Assembly: GCF_902712855.1 (NCBI RefSeq)
Contig: NZ_LR743507.1
Location: 1 to 64,000 of the forward strand
DNA from: Variovorax paradoxus
Lineage (GTDB): Bacteria > Pseudomonadota > Gammaproteobacteria > Burkholderiales > Burkholderiaceae_C
Direction of reading: 5' to 3'
Length of the DNA stretch: 64,000 nucleotides
The notes under the pieces are model-generated. The model saw only the letters and a program-made list of their open reading frames with translations, did not search any database and had not been told where the DNA came from. Shown here piece by piece: positions 26,061 to 35,581 of the stretch (positions are counted from its first letter, which is position 1; each line of letters opens with the position of its first letter). The translations under genes and the position numbers were made by a program.

Positions 26061-26714
26061 ATGAGCACCTCGATGGACCTCATCAAGCCGCTGGTCACGC
26101 TGGTGGCCATCGTCAACCCGCTGGCCATCGTGCCCTTCTTCATCCACTACACGCAGGGCTACACCGACGCGCAGCGCCGGCACACGGTGCGCATGTCGGC
26201 CTTCAGCGCCTTCGTGGTCATCGCGGTCAGCGCGCTGCTCGGGCTGCAGCTGCTGTCGTTCTTCGGCATCTCCATCGCGAGCTTCCAGGTCGGCGGCGGC
26301 CTGCTGCTGCTCATGAGTTCGCTGTCGATGCTCAACGCCAAGCCGGCAGAGAGCAAGACCAACGTCGAGGAGCTGCGCGCCACCGAGGTGAAGGCCTCGA
26401 TGGGCGCGTCCATCGCGGTGGTGCCGCTCACCATCCCGCTGCTCACCGGCCCGGCCACCATCTCCACCGTGGTGATCTACGCCGACAAGACGCAGCACCT
26501 CTGGGAACTCGCGGTGCTGGTGGGCTACGGCGTGGTGGTGGCGCTGGCGACCGCGGTGGCCTTCTCGCTCGCGCAACCCATCGCGCGGGTGCTGGGCAAG
26601 ACCGGCATCAACATCATGACCCGGCTCATGGGCCTGATCCTGGCCGCGCTCGCGGTCGAAGTGATGGCCGACGGGCTCGGCAAGCTGTTCCCGGTGCTGT
26701 CCAGGCTCGGCTGA
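26061..26714 (+). CDS. MarC/YchE family inner-membrane protein
   Basis: A 217-residue protein with six hydrophobic helices. PLVTLVAIVNPLAIVPFFI at the start and VPLTIPLLTGPATISTVVI in the middle are hallmark MarC segments. Once thought to be antibiotic-resistance proteins, MarC members have no settled function. It begins 3 bp after the SDR stop and is cotranscribed. Confidence 0.9.
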   Translation: MSTSMDLIKPLVTLVAIVNPLAIVPFFIHYTQGYTDAQRRHTVRMSAFSAFVVIAVSALLGLQLLSFFGISIASFQVGGGLLLLMSSLSMLNAKPAESKTNVEELRATEVKASMGASIAVVPLTIPLLTGPATISTVVIYADKTQHLWELAVLVGYGVVVALATAVAFSLAQPIARVLGKTGINIMTRLMGLILAALAVEVMADGLGKLFPVLSRLG

Positions 26715-26733
26715 GCGCGCCGGGCCGGCAGGC

Positions 26734-27195
<462 letters not shown>

Positions 27196-27261
27196 GGCGG
27201 GCGCGTCGCGAGAGTTCGGCGCAAATATAAACCCGCCCCGACCCACGCGTCTTCATCGTGG

Positions 27262-27455
27262 AACACCGCGGACCCGGCTTCGCCGGGCCGCAGGTGTTGC
27301 CCCCAGGAGGGGGGAAGAGAAGCGACACAAGTGCGCACATCCCGGCGCCAAGCCAGGGACACCACGGAACCGGCTTAGCCGGGCCGTAGGTGTCGCCCCC
27401 GGTAGGGGGAAGGAGTAGCGACACGAAGTGCGCGAAGCCTGGGGGCGAGCCAGGC
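27262..27455 (-). repeat. two tandem copies of the 97-bp intergenic repeat
   Basis: Copies at about 27262-27358 and 27359-27455 follow the stop of the binding-protein gene (minus strand). In that gene's direction each copy reads GCGCACTTCGTG-type core, then a CCCCC/GGGGG hairpin, then CCGGCTAAGCCGG. The distal copy is more diverged. Confidence 0.88.
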
Positions 27456-28622
27456 TCACGGTGTCACATAGTCGGACACCACCACCCACTTGCCGTCCTT
27501 GATCTGCGACAGGCGCGACTGGTCGTTGCCCAGCCGCTTGGTGGCGGTGTAGCTGCTCTTCGGGCTGCCGAACATGTCGGGCTCGAAGGTCATGCTGTCC
27601 ATCGCCTTGATGAAGCTGTCGGTCGTGAGGTTCGGGCCGGCCTTGGTCGCCGCCTTGATGAACGAATCGATGATCACGTAGCCGTACACCGAGAACACCG
27701 TCGGGTCCTCGTTGAACTTGGTCTTGTACTTGTTGGCCCAGAAGCGCAGCGGCTGCGACTGTTCGTCGGTGTAGGGGTTCTGCACGGTCATGGTGGCGTA
27801 CACGCCGTCCATCGCCTTGCCGCCGAGCTTGTGGATCAGGTCGGTATAGGCCGCGCTCGAGCCCAGGAAGGTCGGGTTGAAGCCGGTCTTGCGCGCCTCG
27901 CCCACGGTGCCGATGGTCTCGCGGATGATCGTGCCGAGCACCACCAGGTCGCAGTTGGCGGCCTTCATCTTCGCGACCTGCGAGCTGAAGTCGGTGGCAC
28001 CGCGCTTGAACGAGGTCTTCTCGGCCAGCTCCATGTTCACTGCCTTCAGCCCCGCCTCGGCACCGCGCTGCACCTCGAGGCCGAACTCGTCGTCCTGGTA
28101 GATGGTGCAGACCTTCTTGGCACTCTTGTCCTTCACCATCTTCGGCAGCGCCAGGCGGATCTGGTCGTAGTAGGTGGCGGCGAACGAATACTTCAGTCGG
28201 TTCAGCGGCTCGTACATCTCGCGCGCCGCGGTGATCGGCATGTAGTTGACGACGTTCTTGTCGAACTGCACAGGCATCGCGGCCATGTTCTGCGCCGTGC
28301 CGATGTGGCCGGCCATGATGAAGATCTTCTCCTGGTTCACCAGCTTCTGCGCGGCCAGCACCGCCTTCTTCGGGTCGTAGCCGGAGTCCTCGACGAACAG
28401 CTTGAGCTTGCGCCCGTTGACGTTGCCCTGCTCGTTGAGCTCGTCCACGCGCAGCTGCATGCCGTTGCGCGCCTGCTTGCCGAAGCCCGCGAGCGGGCCC
28501 GACAGGTCCTGGATCGTGCCGATGCGGATCTCGTCCTTGCTCACGCCCTGCTGCTGCGCGGATGCGAGCGTGGCGACCAGGCCCAGCACGGCCAGGGTCG
28601 TCAGTGTCTTGAGCTTCGTCAT
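27456..28622 (-). CDS. ABC transporter periplasmic binding protein (LivK/amide-type family)
   Basis: A 388-residue type I periplasmic binding protein with a signal peptide (MTKLKTLTTLAVLGLVATLASA). The mature start GVSKDEIRIGTIQDLSGPLAGFGKQ is characteristic of branched-chain amino acid or aromatic-acid binding proteins. It is the last gene of the AraC-livHMGF-acyl-CoA synthetase unit, separated from the synthetase by 148 bp that hold an intergenic repeat. The presence of the CoA ligase suggests the ligand is a carboxylic acid to be activated after uptake. Confidence 0.92.
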   Translation of the reverse strand: MTKLKTLTTLAVLGLVATLASAQQQGVSKDEIRIGTIQDLSGPLAGFGKQARNGMQLRVDELNEQGNVNGRKLKLFVEDSGYDPKKAVLAAQKLVNQEKIFIMAGHIGTAQNMAAMPVQFDKNVVNYMPITAAREMYEPLNRLKYSFAATYYDQIRLALPKMVKDKSAKKVCTIYQDDEFGLEVQRGAEAGLKAVNMELAEKTSFKRGATDFSSQVAKMKAANCDLVVLGTIIRETIGTVGEARKTGFNPTFLGSSAAYTDLIHKLGGKAMDGVYATMTVQNPYTDEQSQPLRFWANKYKTKFNEDPTVFSVYGYVIIDSFIKAATKAGPNLTTDSFIKAMDSMTFEPDMFGSPKSSYTATKRLGNDQSRLSQIKDGKWVVVSDYVTP

Positions 28623-28674
28623 TGCGTTGTCTCCTTGCCTGTTGAAAAAACACACTGCCTGGCCCTTTCCGGAG

Positions 28675-28770
28675 ACACCGCGGCGCCGGCCTTGCCGGGC
28701 TGCGGGTGTTCGTTGCCTCCGGGCGGGGGCTGGCGCAGCGACACAAGTGCGCGAAGCCCTGGGGCGAGCC
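28675..28770 (-). repeat. single 97-bp intergenic repeat copy
   Basis: A copy begins immediately after the acyl-CoA synthetase stop codon (GGGCTCGCCCCAGGGCTTCG, then GCGCACTTGTGTCGC) and ends with a CCGGCAAGGCCGG hairpin, in the standard orientation relative to the upstream gene. Confidence 0.85.
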
Positions 28771-30627
28771 CTATCTGTACATGGCGTCGATGCGCTCGGC
28801 ATATTTCGTCTGGACCAGCTTGCGCTTGAGCTTCATCGTGGGCGTGAGCTCCTCGTCCTCGGCACTCAGCTGCGTCTCGAGCAGGAAGAACTTCTTGATC
28901 TGCTCGACGCGCGCGAACCTGGCGTTGACGCGGTCGATCTCGCCCTGGATCAGGTCCTGCACTTCCTGCGTGCGCGTCAGGCTCTCGTAGTTGCTGAACG
29001 GCACGTCGTTGTCCTGCGCAAACTTCTCGACGTTCTCCTGGTCGATCATGACGATCACCGACAGGTAGGGCCGCTTGTCGCCGATGACCACGGCATCGGT
29101 GATGTAGAGGCTGAACTTGAGCTCGTTCTCCAGCTCGCTGGGCGTCACGTTCTTCCCCCCCGCCGTGATGATGATGTCTTTCATCCGGTCGGTGATGCGG
29201 AAATACCCGTCCTCGTCCATCACGCCGACGTCGCCCGTGTGCAGCCAGCCGTCGGCGTCGATGGTCTCGGCGGTCTTCTCGGGCAGGTTGAGGTAACCCA
29301 TGAAGACATTGGGGCCGCGCACCAGGATCTCGCCCGTGGCGTCGTCGATGCGCACCTCGTTGTAGCCGGTGGCCGGACCGATCGAGCCGGGCTTGATGCG
29401 CGTGGCCGGCACCGCGGTCGACGCGCCGCACGACTCGGTCATGCCCCACACCTCGAGCATCGGCACGCCCAGTGCCAGGTACCACTTCACCAGCTCGGGC
29501 GAGATCGGCGCCGCACCCGTCACCAGGAAGCGTGCGCGGTGGATGCCGATGAGCTTGCGCGCGTTGTCCAGCGCCAGCAGGCGCGCGAGCCTGAACCTGA
29601 ACTTCAGCGACGGGCCCACCGGCTCGCCCGCCAGCACGCGGGTGGCGATGTCCTCGCCCACGCCGATGCTCCACCTGTAGGCCGCCTGCTGCAGCGGGCT
29701 CGCTTCCTTCAGCGCGATCATCACGCCCGAATAGAACTTCTCCCACACGCGCGGCACCGCGGTGAACACCGTCGGCGCGATCTCGCGCACGTTCTCCGGC
29801 ACCGTCTCGGGGTTCTCCACGAAGTTCAGGATCGAGCCGGTGTACATCGCGAAGTATTCGCCCCCCATGCGCTCGGCAATGTGGCACAGCGGCAGGAAGC
29901 ACATGCGCTCGTCGGTCTCGTCCTGCGCAATCAGCGAGTTGTAGCCGCGCGCGGTGTACACCAGCCCCGCATGGCTGTGCATCGCGCCCTTGGGCTTGCC
30001 GGTGGTGCCCGAGGTATAGACCAGGATGGCGAGGTCCCCGGGACGGCAGGCCGCCACGCTGCGCTCCACGGCCTGCGGGTCGGCGGCCAGGTGAGCGCGC
30101 CCGAGAGCGCGCAACGCGTCGAGGCTCATCACCGCCGCGTCGTCCAGGTCGCGCAGGCCTTCCATGTCGAACACCACGATGCGGCGCAGGCCCGGCAGGC
30201 CGTCGCGCACTTCGAGTGCCTTGTCGAGCTGCTCGTCGTCCTCCACGAAGAGCACGGTGGTGCGCGAGTCCTCGCAGAGGTAGTGCACCTGCGAGGCAGC
30301 GTCGGTGGGGTAGATGCCGTTCGACACTCCGCCGCAGCTCAGCACGGCCAGGTCCGCCAGCACCCATTCGACGACGGTGTTCGACAGGATCGACGCGCAC
30401 TCGCCCGGCGCGAAGCCGATGGCCTGCAGGCCTGCCGCGATCTCGCGCACGGCCTCGGCGGTCTGGTTCCAGCTCCAGCTGCGCCAGATGCCGAGCTCCT
30501 TCTGCCGCATCCAGATGGCGTCGCCGCGCTGCGTCACCGCGTTCCAGAACATCGCGGGCACGGTGTCACCCGGCACGACCACGTCGGTGCGCGGTGCGAA
30601 GGTGTTCAGGTCCCAGAGTCCTTGCAT
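28771..30627 (-). CDS. AMP-dependent acyl-CoA synthetase
   Basis: A 618-residue adenylate-forming enzyme of the long-chain acyl-CoA ligase group. The P-loop motif YTSGTTGKPKG lies at residues 204-214; MLEVWGMTESCGA and GWLHTGDVGVMDEDGYFRI are the later ATP/AMP motifs. It converts a carboxylate, ATP and CoA to an acyl-CoA in the cytoplasm. Lodged between livF and the binding-protein gene, it probably traps the imported acid as its CoA ester. Overlap or spacing to livF is only 5 bp. Confidence 0.95.
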   Translation of the reverse strand: MQGLWDLNTFAPRTDVVVPGDTVPAMFWNAVTQRGDAIWMRQKELGIWRSWSWNQTAEAVREIAAGLQAIGFAPGECASILSNTVVEWVLADLAVLSCGGVSNGIYPTDAASQVHYLCEDSRTTVLFVEDDEQLDKALEVRDGLPGLRRIVVFDMEGLRDLDDAAVMSLDALRALGRAHLAADPQAVERSVAACRPGDLAILVYTSGTTGKPKGAMHSHAGLVYTARGYNSLIAQDETDERMCFLPLCHIAERMGGEYFAMYTGSILNFVENPETVPENVREIAPTVFTAVPRVWEKFYSGVMIALKEASPLQQAAYRWSIGVGEDIATRVLAGEPVGPSLKFRFRLARLLALDNARKLIGIHRARFLVTGAAPISPELVKWYLALGVPMLEVWGMTESCGASTAVPATRIKPGSIGPATGYNEVRIDDATGEILVRGPNVFMGYLNLPEKTAETIDADGWLHTGDVGVMDEDGYFRITDRMKDIIITAGGKNVTPSELENELKFSLYITDAVVIGDKRPYLSVIVMIDQENVEKFAQDNDVPFSNYESLTRTQEVQDLIQGEIDRVNARFARVEQIKKFFLLETQLSAEDEELTPTMKLKRKLVQTKYAERIDAMYR

Positions 30628-30632
30628 GGTGG

Positions 30633-31406
30633 CTACCTCCAGGTCTTCTTCTTTTTCCAGCGCCGCTCGCCGCGCACGCCGTCGTCCTTCACGCCGAGGT
30701 AGAACTCCTTGATGTCGTCCTTTTCCCTCAGGCGTTCGCAGGTGTCTTCCATCACGATGCGGCCGTTCTCCAGCACGTAGCCATGGTCCGCCGCGTTCAG
30801 CGCCATGTTCGCGTTCTGCTCCACCAGCAGGATCGTGGTGCCGCGCTCGCGATTGATGCGCACCACGATCTCGAAGATCTCCTTGGTGAGCTTCGGGCTC
30901 AGGCCCAGGCTCGGTTCATCGAGCAGGATGAGGTGCGGCGCGGCCATGATCGCGCGCGAGATGGCGAGCATCTGCTGCTGCCCGCCCGACAGCAGCCCCG
31001 CGTCCTGCGCGGCGCGCTCGCGAAGGATCGGAAAGTAGGCATAGACCGTTTCCATGTCGCGCGCCACGCCGTCGCGGTCCTTGCGGGTGTACGCGCCCAT
31101 CAGCAGGTTGTCCTTCACCGACAGCAGCGGAAACACCTCGCGGCCTTCGGGCACGTGGCTAAGGCCTTGCTGCACGATGTACGCCGGGTCCTTCGCGGTG
31201 ATGTCCTTGCCCTGGAATTCGATGCTGCCTTTCCGCGGATCGATGATCCCGGAAATGGTCTTCAGGATGGTGGTCTTGCCGGCCCCGTTGGAGCCGAGCA
31301 CGGTCGCGATCTCGCCTTGCCTGACCTTCAGGCTGACCCCGCGGATCGCATTGATGGGTCCGTAGGCACTTTCCACGTTCAGCAACTGAAGCACTGCGTC
31401 GCTCAT
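30633..31406 (-). CDS. livF: branched-chain-type ABC transporter ATP-binding protein LivF
   Basis: A 257-residue ATPase. Walker A is GSNGAGKT, the signature is LLSGGQQQMLAISRA, Walker B is LILLDEPSLGLSP, and the switch is TTILLVEQNANMAL. The C-terminus carries an extra basic tail (GERRWKKKKTWR). It powers uptake with LivG and the two permeases. The start was set at MSDAVLQLLNVES; 265 bp of structured non-coding sequence separate it from livG. Confidence 0.94.
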   Translation of the reverse strand: MSDAVLQLLNVESAYGPINAIRGVSLKVRQGEIATVLGSNGAGKTTILKTISGIIDPRKGSIEFQGKDITAKDPAYIVQQGLSHVPEGREVFPLLSVKDNLLMGAYTRKDRDGVARDMETVYAYFPILRERAAQDAGLLSGGQQQMLAISRAIMAAPHLILLDEPSLGLSPKLTKEIFEIVVRINRERGTTILLVEQNANMALNAADHGYVLENGRIVMEDTCERLREKDDIKEFYLGVKDDGVRGERRWKKKKTWR

Positions 31407-31510
31407 GCCGTTGCCCCAACGCCGTGGACACGCACACGGCGAACGCCCCACCCCCAAGCCCGGTGTGCGGTGCGGGGTGGGCGCCCCCTCTGTGCCGCCG
31501 AGGAGCGCAG

Positions 31511-31574
31511 CGTTTCGCGGACAAAGGCTCGCAGCTGTCCGAGCGAAGCGAGTTCTGCGAGACCCCGCGAAACG
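31511..31574. repeat. nested inverted-repeat element between livG and livF
   Basis: Outer arms CGTTTCGCGG (31511-31520) and CCGCGAAACG (31565-31574) enclose inner arms CTCGCAG (31528-31534) and CTGCGAG (31555-31561). A further inverted repeat GCACGGTG/CACCGTGC-like lies nearby around 31605-31635. The 31407-31671 spacer has no supported gene and looks like a REP-type palindromic element. Confidence 0.7.
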
Positions 31575-31671
31575 CGAGCACCGCAGGGGAGCCGCGAAGC
31601 GGCCGGCACGGTGGGGGCGACCGCACCGTGCCGCGCACCGGGCGTCTCCCAAAGGGTCATGAGAGCAACGT

Positions 31672-32493
31672 TCATGCAGCCACCCTCCTCCGCAAGCTGC
31701 TCACGTCGTCAACGGTCCCGAGATAAGCCTCGACCACACGCGGATCGGCCTGTACCTCGCGAGGCGATCCCGTCGCCAGCACCTCGCCCATGTTCATCGC
31801 CAGCACGCGGTCCGACACCTTGGACACCAGCGACATGTCGTGCTCCACCATCAGCACCGACACGCCCAGCTCGTGCTGGATGTCCTGGATCCAGAACGCC
31901 ATGTCCGCCGTCTCTTCGACGTTGAGACCCGAAGACGGCTCGTCGAGCAGCAGCAGCTTCGGCTCGGTGCACAGCGCGCGCGCCAGTTCGACCACCTTGC
32001 GAACGCCGTAGGGCAAGCCCGCCACCATCGAATCGCGGTGGTGCTGCAGGTCGAGCAGCTCGATCACCTGCTCCGCCTTCTCGCGTGCCGCGATCTCCGC
32101 GCGCCGCGTGGCGGGCGTGAAGAACACCTCGCTCCAGAACCCCGTGCGCCGGTGCGTGTGGCGGCCGATCAGCAGGTTGTGCAGCACCGTCGCATGCTCG
32201 AACAGCTCGATGTTCTGGAAGGTGCGCGCGATGCCCAGCGCAGCGATGGCGTGCGGCGCCTGCTGCGTCAGCGCGATCGGCCCGCCCGCCTCGCCATGCC
32301 AGGTGATCTGGCCGGTGGTCGGCGTGTAGATGCGGCTGATCAGGTTGAACACCGTCGTCTTGCCTGCGCCGTTCGGGCCGATCAGCGTGAACACCTCGCC
32401 GCGGCGCACGTCGAAGCTCACTTTGTTGACCGCCAGCACGCCGCCGAAGCGCACGCTCAGCTCTCTCGCAGACAGGAGGATGTCCTGGCTCAT
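31672..32493 (-). CDS. livG: branched-chain-type ABC transporter ATP-binding protein LivG
   Basis: A 273-residue ATPase with Walker A GPNGAGKT, the LivG-specific insert around ALGIARTFQNIELFEH, a degenerate signature region (LPYGVRKVVELARAL) and Walker B KLLLLDEPSSGLN, followed by VLMVEHDMSLV. The YGVRK variant of the usual YGxQRxxEI signature is family-typical. It partners LivF. The start was set at MSQDILLSAREL. Confidence 0.94.
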   Translation of the reverse strand: MSQDILLSARELSVRFGGVLAVNKVSFDVRRGEVFTLIGPNGAGKTTVFNLISRIYTPTTGQITWHGEAGGPIALTQQAPHAIAALGIARTFQNIELFEHATVLHNLLIGRHTHRRTGFWSEVFFTPATRRAEIAAREKAEQVIELLDLQHHRDSMVAGLPYGVRKVVELARALCTEPKLLLLDEPSSGLNVEETADMAFWIQDIQHELGVSVLMVEHDMSLVSKVSDRVLAMNMGEVLATGSPREVQADPRVVEAYLGTVDDVSSLRRRVAA

Positions 32494-32567
32494 TCGGCAA
32501 CTCCATGCCGCAGGCGCGGAGCGCGAGGGAATGCCCGGCGGCGCGCGCAGCGCTGCCTGTTCGCAGG

Positions 32568-32656
32568 CGCCCGCGGAACCGGCTTGGCCGGGCCGCCGGA
32601 TGCGCCCCCTCGAGGGGGGAGGCGGCCACACGAAGTGGGCGAGCAACGGGGGTGGG
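32568..32656 (-). repeat. diverged intergenic repeat copy after livM
   Basis: After the livM stop the sequence reads GCTCGCCCACTTCGTGTGG, then a CCCCCCTCGAGGGGG hairpin and CCGGCCAAGCCGG, the same order as in the conserved copies. Confidence 0.75.
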
Positions 32657-33733
32657 TCATCTCAACCGGTCCGACTTGGTGAACGACTTCTGCCGCTTGA
32701 ACAGCCCCTTGCGGTAGAACGGAAAGAGCTGCAGCCAGGTGCGGATCTTCAGCCAGCGGCCGTAAAGCCCGAGCGGCTCGAACAGCACGAACGCGATCAG
32801 CACCAGCCCGTAGACGAGCCCCTGCAGCCCCGGCGCCTGACCCACGACCGCAGGCAGCCAGTCCTTGCCCATGGAGATCAGTTGCGGCATCGCGATGAGA
32901 AAGATCGCGCCCAGGAACGCGCCGTGCACCGAGCCGAGCCCGCCGATCACCACCATCAGCAGCAGATCGATCGACTGCAGGATGCTGAACTGGTCCGGCG
33001 AGATGAAGCTCAGCTTGTGCGCATACAGCGCGCCGCCCAGCCCCGCGAGCGCGGCCGAGATCGCGAACGACATCGTCTTGTAGCGCGCCAGGTGGATGCC
33101 CATGCTCTGCGCCGAGATCTCCGAGTCGCGGATCGCCACGAAGGCGCGCCCGGTCGGCGAACGCAGCAAATTCAGGATGCCCAGCGTGCTGAGCACCGCC
33201 ACCACCAGGCACAGGAAGTAGAAGCCGTCGCCCGAGCCCAGCGACCAGCCGAACAGCTGCGGCGACTTCACGTGCAGCCCCGCGTTGCCGCCCGTCACGC
33301 TCTCCCAGCGCGCGAACACCTCCTCGACGATGAAGCCGAACGACAGCGTCGCGATGCCCAGGTAGATGCCCTTCACGCGCAGCGCCGGCAAGGCGACCAC
33401 CACGCCCACCGCCGCGGCCAGCGCGGCGGCAGCGACGAGCGCGAGCGGGAACGGCACGCCCAGGTTGGTCAGCACGCCCTGCGTGTACGCACCCGCTCCC
33501 AGGAACGCCGCATGCCCGATGGAGAACTGCCCGGTGAACCCGGCCAGCAGCATCAGCCCCAGACCGACGATGCCGTAGATCAGCACGAAGGTCAGCTGAG
33601 CGAGCCAGTACTCATCGATGATCCACGGCGCGGCCAGCAGGAAGGCCACGAGCAGGCCGTAGCAGAACACATGCCCTCCGTGCTTGGCGAGGCGGACGTC
33701 CTGGTCGTAGCTTGTCTTGAAGATGAAGCGCAT
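32657..33733 (-). CDS. livM: branched-chain-type ABC transporter permease LivM
   Basis: A 358-residue inner-membrane permease with about nine helices. The family motif GLMLLAGFTGQFSIGHAAF and GGLGSVHGAFLGAIFLI are present, and the EAA-like loop region GRAFVAIRDSEISAQSMGI couples to the ATPase. The C-terminal 35 residues after LYGRW are basic and longer than usual. It starts 7 bp after livH. Confidence 0.94.
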   Translation of the reverse strand: MRFIFKTSYDQDVRLAKHGGHVFCYGLLVAFLLAAPWIIDEYWLAQLTFVLIYGIVGLGLMLLAGFTGQFSIGHAAFLGAGAYTQGVLTNLGVPFPLALVAAAALAAAVGVVVALPALRVKGIYLGIATLSFGFIVEEVFARWESVTGGNAGLHVKSPQLFGWSLGSGDGFYFLCLVVAVLSTLGILNLLRSPTGRAFVAIRDSEISAQSMGIHLARYKTMSFAISAALAGLGGALYAHKLSFISPDQFSILQSIDLLLMVVIGGLGSVHGAFLGAIFLIAMPQLISMGKDWLPAVVGQAPGLQGLVYGLVLIAFVLFEPLGLYGRWLKIRTWLQLFPFYRKGLFKRQKSFTKSDRLR

Positions 33734-33740
33734 ATGAGAC

Positions 33741-34616
33741 TTACACCTTCTTGCGCAGCTTCTCGCCGAACAGGCCGTTCGGCTTGATCATGAGCATCAG
33801 CAGCACCACGATGTAGGGCGCCGTGTCCTTGAAGCCGTCGGGCAGGTAGAAGCCCGCGAACGACTCGACAATGCCGATCACCAGCCCGCCGACGATGGCG
33901 CCCGGCAGGCTGCCGAAGCCGCCCACCACCGCCGCCGGGAACGCCTTCAGCCCGATGAAGCCCATGTTCGCGTGCACGAAGGTGATCGGTGCCAGCAGCA
34001 TGCCCGCGATGGCCGCCACCGCTGCCGCCAGCCCCCACACCAGCCCGTTGAGCCGCTTCACCGGAATGCCCATGTAATAGGCCGCGAGCTGGTTCTGCGA
34101 CGAGGCCTGCATCGCGATGCCCAGCTTGCTGTAGCGGAACATCGCGAACAGCAGGCCGCACAGGATGGCCGTGGCAATGATGATGGCCAGTTGCTCCAGG
34201 TTGACCACCAGCTCGCCGAGCTTCCAGATCTGGTCCTTGTAGGGCACGGCCAGCGTGTGCGTCTCGGTGCCGATGCCCGGCACCATGGTGACGAGCCCGC
34301 GCGCCACGTAGGCGATGCCGATGGTCAGCATCACGATCGAGAACTGCGGCTGCCCCAGGATCGGCCGGATCACCACCAGCTCGAGCAGCACGCCGAAGGC
34401 GGCCATGGCCACCACCGCAAGAATGGCGGCGAGCCAGAACGGCATGCCGAACAGCGACATGCCCGCGAAAGCACCGAAGGCGCCCAGCATCATCAGGTCG
34501 CCCTGCGCGAAGCTCACCGTCTCGGTGGCCTTGTAGATGAGCACGAAGCCCAGCGCGATCAGCCCGTAGATGCAACCTTGCGCGATGCCCGACAGCAGGA
34601 GTTGAAGGATCTGCAT
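33741..34616 (-). CDS. livH: branched-chain-type ABC transporter permease LivH
   Basis: A 291-residue inner-membrane permease. It opens with the usual LLSGIAQGCIYGLIALGFVL and carries SFAQGDLMMLGAF and FPAAVVGGFGSLPGAIVGG. It pairs with LivM. It lies 18 bp after the AraC regulator gene, so regulator and transporter may share a transcript. Confidence 0.94.
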   Translation of the reverse strand: MQILQLLLSGIAQGCIYGLIALGFVLIYKATETVSFAQGDLMMLGAFGAFAGMSLFGMPFWLAAILAVVAMAAFGVLLELVVIRPILGQPQFSIVMLTIGIAYVARGLVTMVPGIGTETHTLAVPYKDQIWKLGELVVNLEQLAIIIATAILCGLLFAMFRYSKLGIAMQASSQNQLAAYYMGIPVKRLNGLVWGLAAAVAAIAGMLLAPITFVHANMGFIGLKAFPAAVVGGFGSLPGAIVGGLVIGIVESFAGFYLPDGFKDTAPYIVVLLMLMIKPNGLFGEKLRKKV

Positions 34617-34634
34617 GGGTCCTTCGCCTCGTGC

Positions 34635-35468
34635 TCAGTGCCGGAAGCCGCCTGCCGCGTCGTGCAGCGCGAGGCGGCGCGAGCCGGCCAGGATGTCGCT
34701 GGGCTTGAGGCCGTAGACCTGGCGGATCGAATGGCTGAAGTGCGTCGAATCGGGGTAACCCGTGTCGAGCGCGATGTCGGTGAGCGTGGAGGCCTGCCGC
34801 ACGTAGCGCAGCAGGCTGCGCGCGCGCTTCCAGGCGCGGAATGCGCGAAAGGCCATGCCGGTTTCCTGCTTGAACAGATGCAGGAAGCGCGAGAACGACA
34901 GGTGCACCGAGGCCGCGCAGTCTTCCGCCGACGTGGGCGCGGCGGGGTCTGCGTTGATGGCCTCGGCCACCTTGCGGATGCGCGGATCGAGCACGCGCGG
35001 CGCCAGCGCTTCGCCGAAGAACAACCTGTCGAAGTCGAAGCCATCGAAGTCCGTGCCGCGCTGAGAGGCGGCCAGCAGCCGCGCATGGGCATCGCGCACG
35101 CGCTGCACGAACGCCGGCGCCTCCACCGGGCCGCAGTGCTGCAGGAAGGCCGGCATGCGCGCGGGGTCGACCGACTCCGACTCGATCAGCAGGCTGAAGA
35201 TCAGCGGATGCTCGCTCTCCACCTGGTGCGGCACGTGCGGCGGCACCACGATGAGCTCGCCGGACTGCCACGCGCCGCCACCGATGCGGATGCGGTTGGG
35301 CGGCGCACCGGCGGGCGACACGCACACGCCGTGCCCACCCATTGTGCGCTCGGCCGCGGCGCCGAGCAGGCCGGCATAGAACACCCGGTGCGGCGTGAGC
35401 CACATCAGCCGTTCGCCCTGCCGTGCGGCACCACCCGGGGGCGGCGTCGTCGTCCTCGTTCGCTGCAT
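34635..35468 (-). CDS. AraC-family transcriptional regulator
   Basis: A 277-residue AraC-type regulator: an N-terminal cupin-like effector domain (SGELIVVPPHVPHQVES) and a C-terminal pair of helix-turn-helices at about residues 165-270 (VHLSFSRFLHLFKQETG; TLTDIALDTGYPDSTHFSH). The ATG at 35468 has GGAG nine bases upstream. As first gene of the livHMGF-synthetase unit it is the obvious controller of that uptake system. Confidence 0.92.
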   Translation of the reverse strand: MQRTRTTTPPPGGAARQGERLMWLTPHRVFYAGLLGAAAERTMGGHGVCVSPAGAPPNRIRIGGGAWQSGELIVVPPHVPHQVESEHPLIFSLLIESESVDPARMPAFLQHCGPVEAPAFVQRVRDAHARLLAASQRGTDFDGFDFDRLFFGEALAPRVLDPRIRKVAEAINADPAAPTSAEDCAASVHLSFSRFLHLFKQETGMAFRAFRAWKRARSLLRYVRQASTLTDIALDTGYPDSTHFSHSIRQVYGLKPSDILAGSRRLALHDAAGGFRH

Positions 35469-35494
35469 GGTGCTTGTCTCCTGCAATCGGTGGA

Positions 35495-35520
35495 CCGCCA
35501 CTCTGCGGTGGCGTTTTTTT
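35495..35520 (+). terminator. plus-strand hairpin with T7, upstream of the AraC gene
   Basis: CGCCAC (35496-35501) and GTGGCG (35508-35513) form a short stem followed by seven T on the plus strand. No plus-strand gene is known here, so it either ends an antisense transcript or is fortuitous. Confidence 0.45.
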
Positions 35521-35581
35521 GTTGGCTGGATCGTAGCGGCGCGGGCCGCTCGCGCGACATCGATTTGCGCGGGGACTTTCC

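Noticed and set aside
27250..28770. Repeats considered as a CRISPR array or attachment sites
   Set aside because: Units are about 97 bp with no spacers and no cas genes or integrase nearby; copies follow stop codons instead.
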